DNA from: Candidatus Heimdallarchaeota archaeon
GTDB lineage: Archaea; Asgardarchaeota; Heimdallarchaeia; Heimdallarchaeales; Kariarchaeaceae
Length of the DNA stretch: 64,000 nucleotides
Direction of reading: 5' to 3'
Assembly (NCBI GenBank): GCA_015522385.1
Contig: WAMJ01000173.1
Span: 29,472-93,471, forward strand
Part shown: piece by piece, positions 51,483 to 60,612 of the stretch
Numbering within the stretch: position 1 is the stretch's first letter
Layout of the letters: each line of letters starts with the position of its first letter
Notes under the pieces: model-generated
Database searches by the model: none
The model's input: the letters and a program-made list of their open reading frames with translations, nothing else
What the model was told of the DNA's origin: nothing
Made by a program: the position numbers and the translations under genes

Positions 51483-52659
51483 GAAGGACTACACCGAGTT
51501 CAATCTCGGACCACAGCATCCTGCTTTAAAAGAGCCTGAGACCTTTAGGGTAGTAGTAGAGGGTGAACGGATAGTCAAGGCTGAGGCTATACTTGGCCAC
51601 ACTCACCGTGGTATCGAGAAGGTTGCCGAGCAGAGGGATTATAACAAGGCTCTGTACCTCGCGGAGAGGATCTGTGGAATATGTAGTTTCGCCCACAACG
51701 CGAACTTTGCCAGGGCAGTGGAATTCGTAGCTGGTGTGGAGGTACCTGAGAGAGCGCAGTATCTCAGGGTGCTTGTGGCAGAGCTTGAGAGGTTGCACTC
51801 TCATCTGCTCTGGTTAGGCGTGCTCGCACACGAGATAGGATTTGATACCTTCTACTTCCTCGTGTGGAACGACAGAGAATTAGTCATGGACGCCCTCGAG
51901 ACCCTTACCGGGAACAGGGTAAACTACGGGATGAACGATATCGGAGGCGTCAGGGCAGACCTGACCCCTGAGATCAAGGGTCTCCTCATGAAGAAGCTGG
52001 AAGAACTCAGCCCTCGATTAGAAAAAATAAAGGAGATCGCCTTGAACAATAAGACAGTCATCTCACGGACTAAAGGGGTTGGTGTGATTAGCAACGAGCT
52101 TGCCCGCAAAACATGTGTTACAGGGCCCACTGCTCGTTCTTCGGGAATCGACTGGGATCTACGCAGGGATCAACCCTACTTTGCCTATGGTGATCTGGAT
52201 TTCGATGTTAAGGTGAGCACTGACGGCGACGTCTACTCGAAGATTATCCTGAGGATAGAGGAACTCTTCGAGTCGATGAGGATCATCCAGCAGGTACTTG
52301 ATCAACTTCCAGATGGGACAATCAAGACTGATGTCAGAGGGAGGTTAAATGGTACTGCTGTTTCCCGAATTGAAGCTCCTCGGGGAGAGAACTTCCACTA
52401 TGTGGATTTCAGGAATTCTAAGGAACCGTACCGTTTGAAGGTCAGAGCTCCGACGTACGCAAACGTCGTGTCTTCCGTTGAGGTACTCGTGGGACACTAC
52501 ATCTCGGACATACCTGTTATTGTTGCAGCTAACGACCCCTGCTTCTCATGCACTGATCGGACTCTAGTCATCGACCGGGACAAAGAAAGGTACAATATTC
52601 TGACTGCCAAGGAACTCAGAAAACTCAGCATAGAGACCTCTAAGGAGGAGATCATGTGA
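51475..52659 (+). CDS. Group 4 [NiFe] hydrogenase large subunit (NuoD/EchE-like)
   Basis: 394 residues from the ATG at 51475 with GGAGG nine bases upstream. All four nickel-ligand cysteines are present: C67 and C70 in ERICGICSFAHN, C356 and C359 in DPCFSCTDR. That separates it from NuoD/FpoD, which have lost them. After CTDR there are 32 more residues, the same arrangement as E. coli HycE, which HycI cuts after this Arg. It catalyses reversible proton reduction with ferredoxin as partner. Confidence 0.95.
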   Translation: MSKKDYTEFNLGPQHPALKEPETFRVVVEGERIVKAEAILGHTHRGIEKVAEQRDYNKALYLAERICGICSFAHNANFARAVEFVAGVEVPERAQYLRVLVAELERLHSHLLWLGVLAHEIGFDTFYFLVWNDRELVMDALETLTGNRVNYGMNDIGGVRADLTPEIKGLLMKKLEELSPRLEKIKEIALNNKTVISRTKGVGVISNELARKTCVTGPTARSSGIDWDLRRDQPYFAYGDLDFDVKVSTDGDVYSKIILRIEELFESMRIIQQVLDQLPDGTIKTDVRGRLNGTAVSRIEAPRGENFHYVDFRNSKEPYRLKVRAPTYANVVSSVEVLVGHYISDIPVIVAANDPCFSCTDRTLVIDRDKERYNILTAKELRKLSIETSKEEIM

Positions 52660-53663
52660 TTTCAGACATCGCTGTCTTCCTCTTCCAGTCGATTGTCTTC
52701 CCTGGGGTATTCTTCATCGTCACACTTGCTTTCGGTTCAAATTGGATGTACCGTAAGATTTACGCACGTCTTCAACGGAGGGTGGGGCCAGACAGTGCAG
52801 GTAAATACGGGTTCATGCAAGGCTTCGCAGATTTTCTGAAGACGGCATCCAAGGAGGAGATTGTCCCCCGATCTGCGAATCAGGTGATTTTCAGGGTGCT
52901 CCCAATCATCGCTCCAGTGCCGATAATCGTTGGGATATTCTTCATCCCCATGATGGGTCTGAAGGGGATGATTAGTTCTCCTGGAGATATTTACGCCATC
53001 GTTTTTATCCTCACCATCGTTACTGCGATCGAGATCGTTCTCGGATGGAGCTCTGGGTCAAAGTACTCACTCATAGGTGCCAGCAGATCTGGGATGCAGT
53101 TGGTCTCCTTTGGTATTCCACTGATCTTCTCCATGCTCTATCCCATCATCAGGGCGGGTAGCTTCAACCTCATGGACATCATCCTTGCACAGGATGGCAC
53201 GAACTTTGGTTTCTTACCTCGGTGGAATGTCCTTGGGTTCGGAGTGATCGCGTTTGTACTCTTCTTGATCTCTGCCCTTGCAGAACTGGAAAAGCCCCCC
53301 TTCGATACCCCTGAAGCTGAGACTGAGATCGCTGGAGGGTGGACGCTCGAATACTCAGGAAGGAGCTACGCATATATCCTCCTCATGGAGGATCTGAAGA
53401 TGGTCTTCGTCATATCAATAGGTGTCGTCCTCTTCCTTGGTGGACCCATCGGACCGACCTTCGGGATTTCTGGGTGGGGGCTAGCACTCCTCTACTTCGT
53501 GTACTTCTCGCTTAAGTACTTCATGGTGCTCATCGTCCTCACGCTCATCTCATCGGGTCTTGCAAGATTGAAGATCAGGCAGATTGTCTTTGGTTCATGG
53601 TCTTATCTCACTCCGATTTCGATAGTTTTCGTCATCGTTGTGATGATCCTTGGAGGTGTGTGA
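52656..53663 (+). CDS. NuoH/EchB-like membrane subunit
   Basis: 335 residues, GTG start overlapping the large-subunit stop (GTGA). Eight helices with the NuoH family loops RRVGPDSAGKYGFMQGFADFLK near residue 40 and ALAELEKPPFDTPEAETEIAGGW-like order, here ELEKPPFDTPEAETEI then EYSGRSYAYILLMEDLK. It anchors the peripheral arm and couples the redox site to ion translocation. Confidence 0.93.
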   Translation: MISDIAVFLFQSIVFPGVFFIVTLAFGSNWMYRKIYARLQRRVGPDSAGKYGFMQGFADFLKTASKEEIVPRSANQVIFRVLPIIAPVPIIVGIFFIPMMGLKGMISSPGDIYAIVFILTIVTAIEIVLGWSSGSKYSLIGASRSGMQLVSFGIPLIFSMLYPIIRAGSFNLMDIILAQDGTNFGFLPRWNVLGFGVIAFVLFLISALAELEKPPFDTPEAETEIAGGWTLEYSGRSYAYILLMEDLKMVFVISIGVVLFLGGPIGPTFGISGWGLALLYFVYFSLKYFMVLIVLTLISSGLARLKIRQIVFGSWSYLTPISIVFVIVVMILGGV

Positions 53664-53664
53664 C

Positions 53665-54039
53665 GTGCTGATCATAGAGCTTATTAAGAACCTGTTCCGG
53701 AAACCAGAGACAGTTAAGTACCCCTATGAGACGGAGGGTCTGAACTTCCCGGAGAGACTTAGGGGCCACCATGTAATTGATCAGGGGTCATGCATCGGTT
53801 GTAGAAAGTGTGCCCGAGCCTGTCCTGCGTACGTCATAGAGATGGTGCCTCTCACAAAAGAAGAGCTGGAAGCTCGTACTGAAAAGATAAAGAAGAAGAA
53901 GGTCAAGCCGGTGATCGACCTTACGGCCTGCATCTTCTGCGGTGTGTGCGAGGATGTGTGTCCGACGGACTGCCTCAACCTGACAAATCATATCGTATTA
54001 CCCTCCGGTAATAAGGAGGAATTGGAGGTCGGAGACTAA
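53665..54039 (+). CDS. NuoI/EchF-like 2x[4Fe-4S] ferredoxin subunit
   Basis: 124 residues from the GTG at 53665, preferred because GGAGGT lies seven bases upstream; TTG at 53650 and GTG at 53656 are in-frame alternatives. Two cluster motifs, CIGCRKCARACP and CIFCGVCEDVCP, are complete. It accepts electrons from ferredoxin. A Lys-rich insert (KIKKKKVKP) separates the clusters. Stop and next start overlap (TAATGG). Confidence 0.92.
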   Translation: MLIIELIKNLFRKPETVKYPYETEGLNFPERLRGHHVIDQGSCIGCRKCARACPAYVIEMVPLTKEELEARTEKIKKKKVKPVIDLTACIFCGVCEDVCPTDCLNLTNHIVLPSGNKEELEVGD

Positions 54040-54305
54040 TGGATACCAATGTAATCGAAGGAATACTACTACTCATAATGATAGTGGCTCTTCTTCTCGC
54101 TTCTGAGATGGAGAAGCTCTACGAAGTCGCGATTGTGTTCATCACCTTCATGACTGCACTCTCCGCCATCTACTGGGTGTCGGGGTCGCCAATACTCGCG
54201 CTATTCCAGTTGACGATCTATGCTGGAACGACTGGTGTGATCCTCTTCGCGGTTCTTGGGGTATTCCCCAACGAGGAACTAGGGGATCAGGAGGTAACCT
54301 CATGA
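54039..54305 (+). CDS. NuoJ/MbhD-like membrane subunit, N-terminal half
   Basis: 88 residues, three helices. SPILALFQLTIYAGTTGVILFAVLGVF matches the third-helix region of NuoJ and the DUF4040/MbhD family, here split as SPILALFQLTIYAGT and GVILFAVLGVF. NuoJ is normally one protein of about 165 residues; here it is divided between this gene and the next, as in Mbh/Mrp-type complexes. Confidence 0.8.
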   Translation: MDTNVIEGILLLIMIVALLLASEMEKLYEVAIVFITFMTALSAIYWVSGSPILALFQLTIYAGTTGVILFAVLGVFPNEELGDQEVTS

Positions 54306-54577
54306 ACTACAGACAATCACTTGCGCAGCTACTCATGGGGGTCTTTCTCTTTGCATTTCTATTCCCAATTTCCAACGGCAAACTGAGCTTCCTATCTTCC
54401 CCTACAACTGGAGGGGATCTTGAGGTCGCGGTGACATTGTGGAATGAGAGGTTGCCAGAGATCTACCTGCAGATTATATTTCTCGGAGCGGCAGTGATTG
54501 CAAGCCTGCTGGTCATAAGAAAACCACCTTCTTACCATGAGACCGAACTCCAGAAATACGGAATGGAGGAGAGTTGA
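54302..54577 (+). CDS. NuoJ/MbhE-like membrane subunit, C-terminal half
   Basis: 91 residues with two helices (about 7-24 and 55-72) and an extracytosolic loop. Position between the NuoJ-N-like and NuoK-like genes, the two-helix layout and the 4-base overlaps on both sides identify it as the second half of NuoJ or MbhE/MrpB-like; sequence similarity alone is weak. Confidence 0.65.
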   Translation: MNYRQSLAQLLMGVFLFAFLFPISNGKLSFLSSPTTGGDLEVAVTLWNERLPEIYLQIIFLGAAVIASLLVIRKPPSYHETELQKYGMEES

Positions 54578-54888
54578 TGCTAGGGCTAAATATCTACCAC
54601 TTTGTGGTCATCATCATCTTTGCACTTGGTATCTACAATATCACCCTGTCAAAGAATATCGTGAAAACCGTCCTCATCATTGAAATGATGCTAGGCGCAG
54701 TGAATCTCATCCTCTTTCAAATATCGCGGAATAATGGGAACGATCCACTAGGGCAGTCTGTACTCATCACTTCTATCGTCATAGGGGCTGGGCTTTCTGC
54801 CTTCCTCCTGTCGCTTTCGGTCAAGGTATACCGTGAGTTCAACACTCTCGACCTCGAGGAGGTCACCACGCAGGAGGTGTGTAAATGA
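54574..54888 (+). CDS. NuoK/MnhC-like membrane subunit
   Basis: 104 residues, three helices, standard length. NIVKTVLIIEMMLGAVNLILF holds the conserved Glu of NuoK helix 2 (in IIEMMLGA), and DPLGQSVLITSIVIGAGLSAFLLSL is the family helix 3. Takes part in ion translocation next to the antiporter-like subunits. Confidence 0.9.
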   Translation: MMLGLNIYHFVVIIIFALGIYNITLSKNIVKTVLIIEMMLGAVNLILFQISRNNGNDPLGQSVLITSIVIGAGLSAFLLSLSVKVYREFNTLDLEEVTTQEVCK

Positions 54889-56600
54889 CAGATCTGATAA
54901 TATTACCACCACTTCTTCTCGGATTATTGAGTTACGGATGCACACTGTGGAAAGGTTCCTTCGAGATTAAGGAGAAGGTAGGGAGCGTACTCGCCATTCT
55001 CTCCTCGGGACTGTCTCTGATCTTCTCACTTCTGAGTTTTGGTATGAGAGGGAGAAAGGACTCACTCCTCCCCCCATGGATTTCTGTTGGTGATATCGAG
55101 ATCCGGTTGGTGTACTACCTTGATGCGTGGTCACTCACTCTCGCAATTGTCTCGTCGTTCCTCACCTTATTGATTGTTATCTTCTCTAGGTACTACTTCG
55201 GTGTGAACTCACACTCTGCTGTATACTACGGGATGATCCAGATGTTCCTTTTCGGTATGCTCCTCCTCGTACTCTCAGACAATCTGATCTTCACCTTCTT
55301 CGGCTGGGAGATCGTCGGTATCTGTTCATGGTTCCTTATCGGGATCTATCACTACAAGGGTGGAGAGGAGGGGAAGAAGGCCTCCCTTGCGGGACAGAAG
55401 GCGATACTGGTCACCGGTCTTGCGGATGTGGGTTTCCTCCTTGGTCTAGCCATCCTCGGTGCTGAATCCTCTAGTATTTCCTCCATCGAGATGCTCCCAT
55501 CTGTAGCGGCAATAGGGCTTATTATTGCAGCTTTTGGGAAGTCCGCGCAGTTCCCACTCCACATCTGGATATCCAGCACCGACAAGGTGGACATCGACGC
55601 CATGCAGGGTCCAACGACCGTCTCTGCACTCATTCACGCAGCAACGATGGTGAACGCAGGAGTCTACCTCACCGCCCGCGTCATTTCCATTGGTGTAGGT
55701 GAGGAGATATCCCAGTTCATTCTCTGGGTAGGCATTATATCTGCAATTTACGCAGGAATGTCTGCTCTTGGTACAGGTGATCTTAAGCGGGTTCTTGCTT
55801 ACTCCACCATCAGCCAATTAGGATTCATGTTTATTGCCCTTGGTGCCTTGGGGAGCTTTGCTGCCCTTTGGCACCTCGTGAACCACGCTTTCTTCAAGGC
55901 CTTGCTCTTCCTAATTGCAGGGTACCTCATCCACTCGGTCGGTTCCCGGAGATTAGATGACCTGAGGGGATCGGTTAGATCACGGTGGTTGAAGGTATCC
56001 CTCCTCATCGGAGTGGGGGCTCTCGCAGGTTTTCCCCCCCTCTCTGGTTTCTTCTCCAAGGATCTTATCCTAGAGCTTCTCGTGGAGGACGCGAACTGGT
56101 TGGCCTACGGCTTCACCATATTCGCGGTCTTCCTCACAGGTGCCTACTCATTCAGGCTCCTGCGCATTCTTCTTGGAGAAGGAGGACAGGGACATGAGGA
56201 TTCTGTCCCGAAATTCACTCTTATCTCACTCACTGGAGTTATCCTTCTATCCTCCGGATCGTACTTCCTCCTGATTCAGTTTCCATGGGAGCATAGTCCG
56301 GCAATCCTGTCGTTGAATCTCTACATGTTAGCTAGTGTGGTGGTCAGTTTGCTGGGGATGGTAGTCGGATATTACCACGATCGACTAACTATTCCCTCGT
56401 TCGTTCAAGTACTTGTCCAAGAGGGGTTCTTCGTGGATGAAATCCTTGTTACTCTCTCTGTTGGGAGTGTGACATTGGTCTCCAAGCTGATGTCGTTCAT
56501 TCACAACAGAACGAGCTTCTGGAACTTCGTTCAATTCACTACTGCGACTGTCACGATAGCAATCGCCTACTATTTTGCACAATATGGAGGTTACTTCTAA
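54885..56600 (+). CDS. NuoL-like antiporter-type subunit
   Basis: 571 residues, about 14-15 helices. Core blocks: DNLIFTFFGWEIVGICSWFLIG with the conserved helix-5 Glu (GWEIVG), AFGKSAQFPLHIWISSTDKV with the helix-7 Lys, and PTTVSALIHAATMVNAGVYL. HAFFKALLFL and GFFSKDLIL are also intact. Drives proton or sodium transport. Overlaps nuoK-like and abuts the NuoM-like gene. Confidence 0.94.
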   Translation: MTDLIILPPLLLGLLSYGCTLWKGSFEIKEKVGSVLAILSSGLSLIFSLLSFGMRGRKDSLLPPWISVGDIEIRLVYYLDAWSLTLAIVSSFLTLLIVIFSRYYFGVNSHSAVYYGMIQMFLFGMLLLVLSDNLIFTFFGWEIVGICSWFLIGIYHYKGGEEGKKASLAGQKAILVTGLADVGFLLGLAILGAESSSISSIEMLPSVAAIGLIIAAFGKSAQFPLHIWISSTDKVDIDAMQGPTTVSALIHAATMVNAGVYLTARVISIGVGEEISQFILWVGIISAIYAGMSALGTGDLKRVLAYSTISQLGFMFIALGALGSFAALWHLVNHAFFKALLFLIAGYLIHSVGSRRLDDLRGSVRSRWLKVSLLIGVGALAGFPPLSGFFSKDLILELLVEDANWLAYGFTIFAVFLTGAYSFRLLRILLGEGGQGHEDSVPKFTLISLTGVILLSSGSYFLLIQFPWEHSPAILSLNLYMLASVVVSLLGMVVGYYHDRLTIPSFVQVLVQEGFFVDEILVTLSVGSVTLVSKLMSFIHNRTSFWNFVQFTTATVTIAIAYYFAQYGGYF

Positions 56601-58117
56601 TGGCCTTTCTATTCCTTCCCTTATCTGTCCTTACGACTGCTATTTGGCTCCTGATCCTTCCCATCGTGATGCATCTGGAGATAAGGTTTGATGTTTTCAG
56701 TATCAAAGGAACTCTGTCCATTGTTGTTGCCCTCGTGATCAACTTCGTATTGGGATATGAGCTCTACACACATGACGCTGATGTGATCCTCTCTCCCGAT
56801 TTCGCAGGTGTGGTTCCAAGTCGCTTAGTGGAGTTCTCACTGACCCGCCTCAACCTCACAACAGCCTTCTTCAGCTCAGTACTGTTCACAGCAATCATCT
56901 TCTACAGCTGGAAGTACATGCGATGGGAGACATTACTAGATGACAACGGAACTTACAAGCTGTACTACTACTTTCTGATGTTCACTAGTTTTATGGGATT
57001 TCAGGTCATTGTCTTCTCTAATGATGCCTTCCTTCTCTTCTTCGGTTGGGAGATGATGGTGGTACCCGGGTACGCACTTGTGGCAATCCGGCCTACGAGA
57101 CACGCTGCTCGTGCGAGCTATTCCTATGCCATCATTAGTAGTATTGGCTCTATCTTCATGCTCTACGGAATTTCTATGATCTACCAGTTGACGGGGACCT
57201 TCAACCTCGATATCGCTGCGACAATGATTGCGAGTGCTGATCTCTCGCGGGATTTCTCTGCATGGTTCGCCATAGTGATGATCACAATTGGTGTGGGAGT
57301 GACTGCTGGTTTTATAGGCTTCCAGACATGGATCCCAGACGCCTACAGTGCCGCTACAAGTCCCGTGGGAGGCTTTGTTTCGGGGACGTTCACGATCGCA
57401 GCCCTGTTCGCCTACAACAATCTCATCCTCAGACTATTTTCCCCTGTGGTCTTCGATTATAGTTGGCTCTTCATAGTTGGAGGTCTGGCAACAATGACGG
57501 TCGGGAACTTCGGAGCCATAGTGCAGAGGGACGTCCGGAGGATACTTGGGTACTCCTCCATCGGGCAGAGAGGGTACGTCCTGTTCGGTTTCGGTCTGGT
57601 CTCACTGGCAACATCCGCAGGTACTGACCTCCTCGGTCTCACGGAGCCGATGGTGGTTGTCATCTACTTTACGATTGGATTTACTTTCCTCGAAGGCAAT
57701 CTCTTTCTCATAATTGGAAAGGTTCTCTATGTTGCACAGTTCGAGGTGAACTCCCGTGACATCATTGACCTGAGAGGTAGCCTGTCCAATACTCCCCACA
57801 CGGCCATGATGATGATTCTCAGTGCACTCGGGCTAGCTGGAATACCGCCTACAATCGGATTCAGCACCAAGATCATGTTATTGTTCATCGCAGGGGAGAG
57901 CGGTGTTGATTGGTGGCTCATTCTCCTGTTCCTCCTTAACTCAATTATCGCTCTTATCTACTACTCGAATCTGCTGAGAATCCTTCTCTTCACTAAGCGT
58001 GAGGATCCACTGGACATGTCGATATCTCCAGGTACAGTGAACACCGCAATTTTTTTGGTATCGATCATCTGCATCCTACTTGGTCTTGCACCAAACGTAA
58101 TAATATCGATGTTCTGA
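56600..58117 (+). CDS. NuoM-like antiporter-type subunit
   Basis: 505 residues, about 14 helices. Helix 5 carries FFGWEMMVVPGYALVAI with the conserved Glu; helix 7 has GFIGFQTWIPDAYSAATSPVGG, where a Gln occupies the place often held by Lys in GFKxPFH-type motifs. GYSSIGQRGYVLFG and GIPPTIGFSTKIMLL follow the family. Together with the NuoL-like protein it gives two antiporter-like channels; no NuoN-like third copy is seen. Confidence 0.92.
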   Translation: MAFLFLPLSVLTTAIWLLILPIVMHLEIRFDVFSIKGTLSIVVALVINFVLGYELYTHDADVILSPDFAGVVPSRLVEFSLTRLNLTTAFFSSVLFTAIIFYSWKYMRWETLLDDNGTYKLYYYFLMFTSFMGFQVIVFSNDAFLLFFGWEMMVVPGYALVAIRPTRHAARASYSYAIISSIGSIFMLYGISMIYQLTGTFNLDIAATMIASADLSRDFSAWFAIVMITIGVGVTAGFIGFQTWIPDAYSAATSPVGGFVSGTFTIAALFAYNNLILRLFSPVVFDYSWLFIVGGLATMTVGNFGAIVQRDVRRILGYSSIGQRGYVLFGFGLVSLATSAGTDLLGLTEPMVVVIYFTIGFTFLEGNLFLIIGKVLYVAQFEVNSRDIIDLRGSLSNTPHTAMMMILSALGLAGIPPTIGFSTKIMLLFIAGESGVDWWLILLFLLNSIIALIYYSNLLRILLFTKREDPLDMSISPGTVNTAIFLVSIICILLGLAPNVIISMF

Positions 58118-58127
58118 GAGTGATGTT

Positions 58128-59225
58128 ATGAAGGAGTACAGTGATTACCTCATGGAATTGAACGAGAAGACGGACGCCCTCCTCACCAAGATCACCAAGT
58201 ACTGCAAGACCCTTGGTCGGCAAATCAACATCATGCACGTGTGTGGTACCCACGAGGCCACTGTCTCCCGTGCGGGAATCAGGTCTCTCCTTCCGAAGAA
58301 TCTGAGGATCATCTCAGGACCGGGCTGCCCTGTGTGCATTTGCCCTGCCGAGCACATCACCACTGCCAAGGAGTTGGCAAAGCGTGGGAACATCATCACC
58401 ACCTTCGGCGACATGTTCAAGGTTCCTGATACCACACTCAAATCTCTGTCTCACCTGAAGGCAGAGGGGCATGACATCAGGACTGTCTACTCGGCTATGG
58501 ATGCGGTGAAGATCGCTGAGAAGAACCCAGACAAGAGGGTGATCTGGCTGGGTGTGGGCTTCGAGACAACCGCCCCCATGACCGCTTACGAGCTCATGAA
58601 GAAGCCCCCCTCGAACTTCTATGTCCTGGCTGATTTCAGACTGGTACCGCCCGCTCTTGATCTCCTTCTCTCCGATCCCGAGCACGAACTGACCGGCATT
58701 ATACTCCCGGGTCATGTTACAACCGTGATGGGTCTTGAGGAGTACGAGGAGTTCCCGAGACGATACGGTATCCCAATGACGGTGGCTGGTTTTGAGGCAG
58801 TAGAGTTTCTCTACGCACTTGAGGTTCTCCTCAAAATGATGGTTGACGGTGAGCTTGGTTTGAAAAATTCTTACACGAAGGTGGTGAGGTACGAGGGTAA
58901 TCCTAAGGCCAAGGAAGTCATGAAGAAGGTCTTCAAGGTCGTGGACGCTAAGTGGAGGGGTATCGGAACGGTCAAGCAGTCGGGGTATGATCTGAACGAA
59001 GATTTTGGGGAGTACAACGCCAGGAATCTGATTGACTTTGACATCTCTCTCGAGTATGACCTGCCCAAGGGCTGCAGGTGCGGTGGAGTTATCCTTGGTA
59101 AGGTCGAGCCAGAAGAGTGTCCCCACTTCTTGAGGAGGTGTACTCCAGAGACTGCGATAGGGCCGTGCATGGTATCTGATGAGGGGACGTGCAGGATCAG
59201 AGCGACATTCAGGGAGGTACGCTAA
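58128..59225 (+). CDS. hypD: Hydrogenase maturation protein HypD
   Basis: 365 residues, full length. HypD signatures: MHVCGTHEATVSRAGIRSL, ISGPGCPVCICP, GFETTAP, PGHVTTVMG, PMTVAGFEAVEFL and the C-terminal [4Fe-4S] cysteines in KGCRCGGVILGKVEPEECPHF and CTPETAIGPC. It assembles the Fe(CN)2CO group with HypC. It starts 10 bases after the NuoM-like gene and its stop overlaps hypA. Confidence 0.96.
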   Translation: MKEYSDYLMELNEKTDALLTKITKYCKTLGRQINIMHVCGTHEATVSRAGIRSLLPKNLRIISGPGCPVCICPAEHITTAKELAKRGNIITTFGDMFKVPDTTLKSLSHLKAEGHDIRTVYSAMDAVKIAEKNPDKRVIWLGVGFETTAPMTAYELMKKPPSNFYVLADFRLVPPALDLLLSDPEHELTGIILPGHVTTVMGLEEYEEFPRRYGIPMTVAGFEAVEFLYALEVLLKMMVDGELGLKNSYTKVVRYEGNPKAKEVMKKVFKVVDAKWRGIGTVKQSGYDLNEDFGEYNARNLIDFDISLEYDLPKGCRCGGVILGKVEPEECPHFLRRCTPETAIGPCMVSDEGTCRIRATFREVR

Positions 59226-59548
59226 TGCACGAGCTTCATAGGGCTGAGAGGCTTATTAAGGAACTGAGGAAACGTGGGGTTTCAGGGAGGGTCGAAGTTG
59301 AGCTGGAACACATTGATCGAACGATGATTACCCTTGTCGAGGTTCAGGAGTGCTTCGACATCCTCACCGAGGGTACGGATTTGTCGGGATCTGTGCTGAA
59401 GTTCAAAAGCAAGAAAGTCAGTTTGAAGTGTGTGTGCGGTAAGACCTACGACCAACCTGTCATGGTGTGTGAGTCCTGTGGTTCAACCTCTCTCATGATG
59501 GAAATGGACGACGAGCTGACAATATCGTCCGTCAAGGAGCTTTCATAA
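59225..59548 (+). CDS. hypA: Hydrogenase nickel-insertion protein HypA
   Basis: 107 residues from the ATG at 59225, which overlaps the hypD TAA and gives the required N-terminal MHE (His2 is the nickel ligand). Two zinc-binding pairs are visible in KCVCGKTYDQPVMVCESCGS. HypA delivers nickel with HypB; hypB is not in this window. Last gene of the plus-strand hydrogenase run. Confidence 0.9.
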   Translation: MHELHRAERLIKELRKRGVSGRVEVELEHIDRTMITLVEVQECFDILTEGTDLSGSVLKFKSKKVSLKCVCGKTYDQPVMVCESCGSTSLMMEMDDELTISSVKELS

Positions 59549-59556
59549 TCCTTTGC

Positions 59557-60582
59557 TCAGCACACTCTGGGGATTGGTTCACCATAGGGTTTGTCCAGAA
59601 GTCTCGTTCCACCAATCTCCGTCTTGACATGAACCTCGGGTCTACCCTCAATCATCCTGCCGATGACCACAGCGTTCTCTGCCGAATCTGTCCTCTGTAG
59701 TAGCTCCATAACCTCTGCAGAATGCTCTTCTGAACAGACGAGCACAACCTTCCCCTCACTTGATATCTCCATTGGCTCAAGACCAAGGATATCACAGATC
59801 GCCTTCGCTCTCGGATCCACGGGTATGCTCTTCTCGACGACCTCTACGGTACACTTGGATTTGGTCGCTAGCTCGCTCAAAGCAGAGGCCAAACCACCCC
59901 TTGTCACGTCCTTCATGCATCTCACACCCTCGTGTAAGACGACTTCCTTCAGATCTGGCCAGAGAGGGTGCACGTCAGACATCAGATTGGTCTCTAAGTC
60001 GATCCCCTCTCTTTGTGCCATCAAGGCAGCTCCGTGATCCCCTAGAGTTCCCGATACGATTACCACATCTCCTGGTCTACCGGCAGAGTCCTGCAGGGGG
60101 ACTTCCCTCTCCATCAAGCCGATACCTGCTGTTGTGATCACGATGTTGCTCAGAGAACCCTTGGGCATGACCTTGGTGTCTCCAGCGATTACGCGTACCC
60201 CCGTTCTCCTCAGATTCTCCCCTATGGTCTCGCAGATCATTCCCAGATCATTGAAACTAAACCCCTCCTCGATAACCATGCTCAGCGTGAGGTATAGTGG
60301 TCTGCACCCCATGACCATGAGGTCGTTGACCGTTCCTGCTACTGCTAGGTCTCCGATGTTCCCACCTGGGAAGAAAACAGGATCCACCGTGTGCCCGTCC
60401 GTGGTCAGGACAATCCTGTCATTCGGTATTTGAACAACAGAGGAATCGTCCATGTCGAGGGGACCGATGAGATCCTCCTCGGAGTTCCTCAGTCCGATCT
60501 TCTCCCCGATGAATTTGATCAGGAGGTCCATACGCTTCCCCCCTCCTCCCATGCTGATGTCCACGATGTCAGGTAGATTCAT
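59557..60582 (-). CDS. hypE: Hydrogenase maturation protein HypE
   Basis: 341 residues from the ATG at 60582, chosen because CTAATATATCA at 60602-60612 lies about 25 bases upstream; an ATG at 60597 would add five residues (MCHHH). The PurM/ThiL-like fold is shown by ISMGGGGKRM, VLTTDGHTVDPVFFPGG, DLAVAGTVNDLMVMG and RGGLASALSELA. The C-terminal IPRVC supplies the Cys that becomes thiocyanate. Convergent with hypA, 8 bases between the stops. Confidence 0.93.
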   Translation of the reverse strand: MNLPDIVDISMGGGGKRMDLLIKFIGEKIGLRNSEEDLIGPLDMDDSSVVQIPNDRIVLTTDGHTVDPVFFPGGNIGDLAVAGTVNDLMVMGCRPLYLTLSMVIEEGFSFNDLGMICETIGENLRRTGVRVIAGDTKVMPKGSLSNIVITTAGIGLMEREVPLQDSAGRPGDVVIVSGTLGDHGAALMAQREGIDLETNLMSDVHPLWPDLKEVVLHEGVRCMKDVTRGGLASALSELATKSKCTVEVVEKSIPVDPRAKAICDILGLEPMEISSEGKVVLVCSEEHSAEVMELLQRTDSAENAVVIGRMIEGRPEVHVKTEIGGTRLLDKPYGEPIPRVC

Positions 60583-60601
60583 GTGATGATGACACATACC
60601 G

Positions 60602-60612
60602 TGATATATTAG
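60602..60612 (-). promoter_or_regulatory. TATA-like internal promoter before hypE
   Basis: CTAATATATCA on the minus strand, between the hypF stop and hypE start, at leaderless distance from the ATG at 60582. Confidence 0.45.

Noticed and set aside
50234..58117. Respiratory complex I (NADH or F420 dehydrogenase)
   Set aside because: The NuoD-like subunit keeps all four nickel-ligand cysteines, and Hyp genes and a protease flank the cluster. No NuoEFG or FpoF/FpoO-like input module is present.
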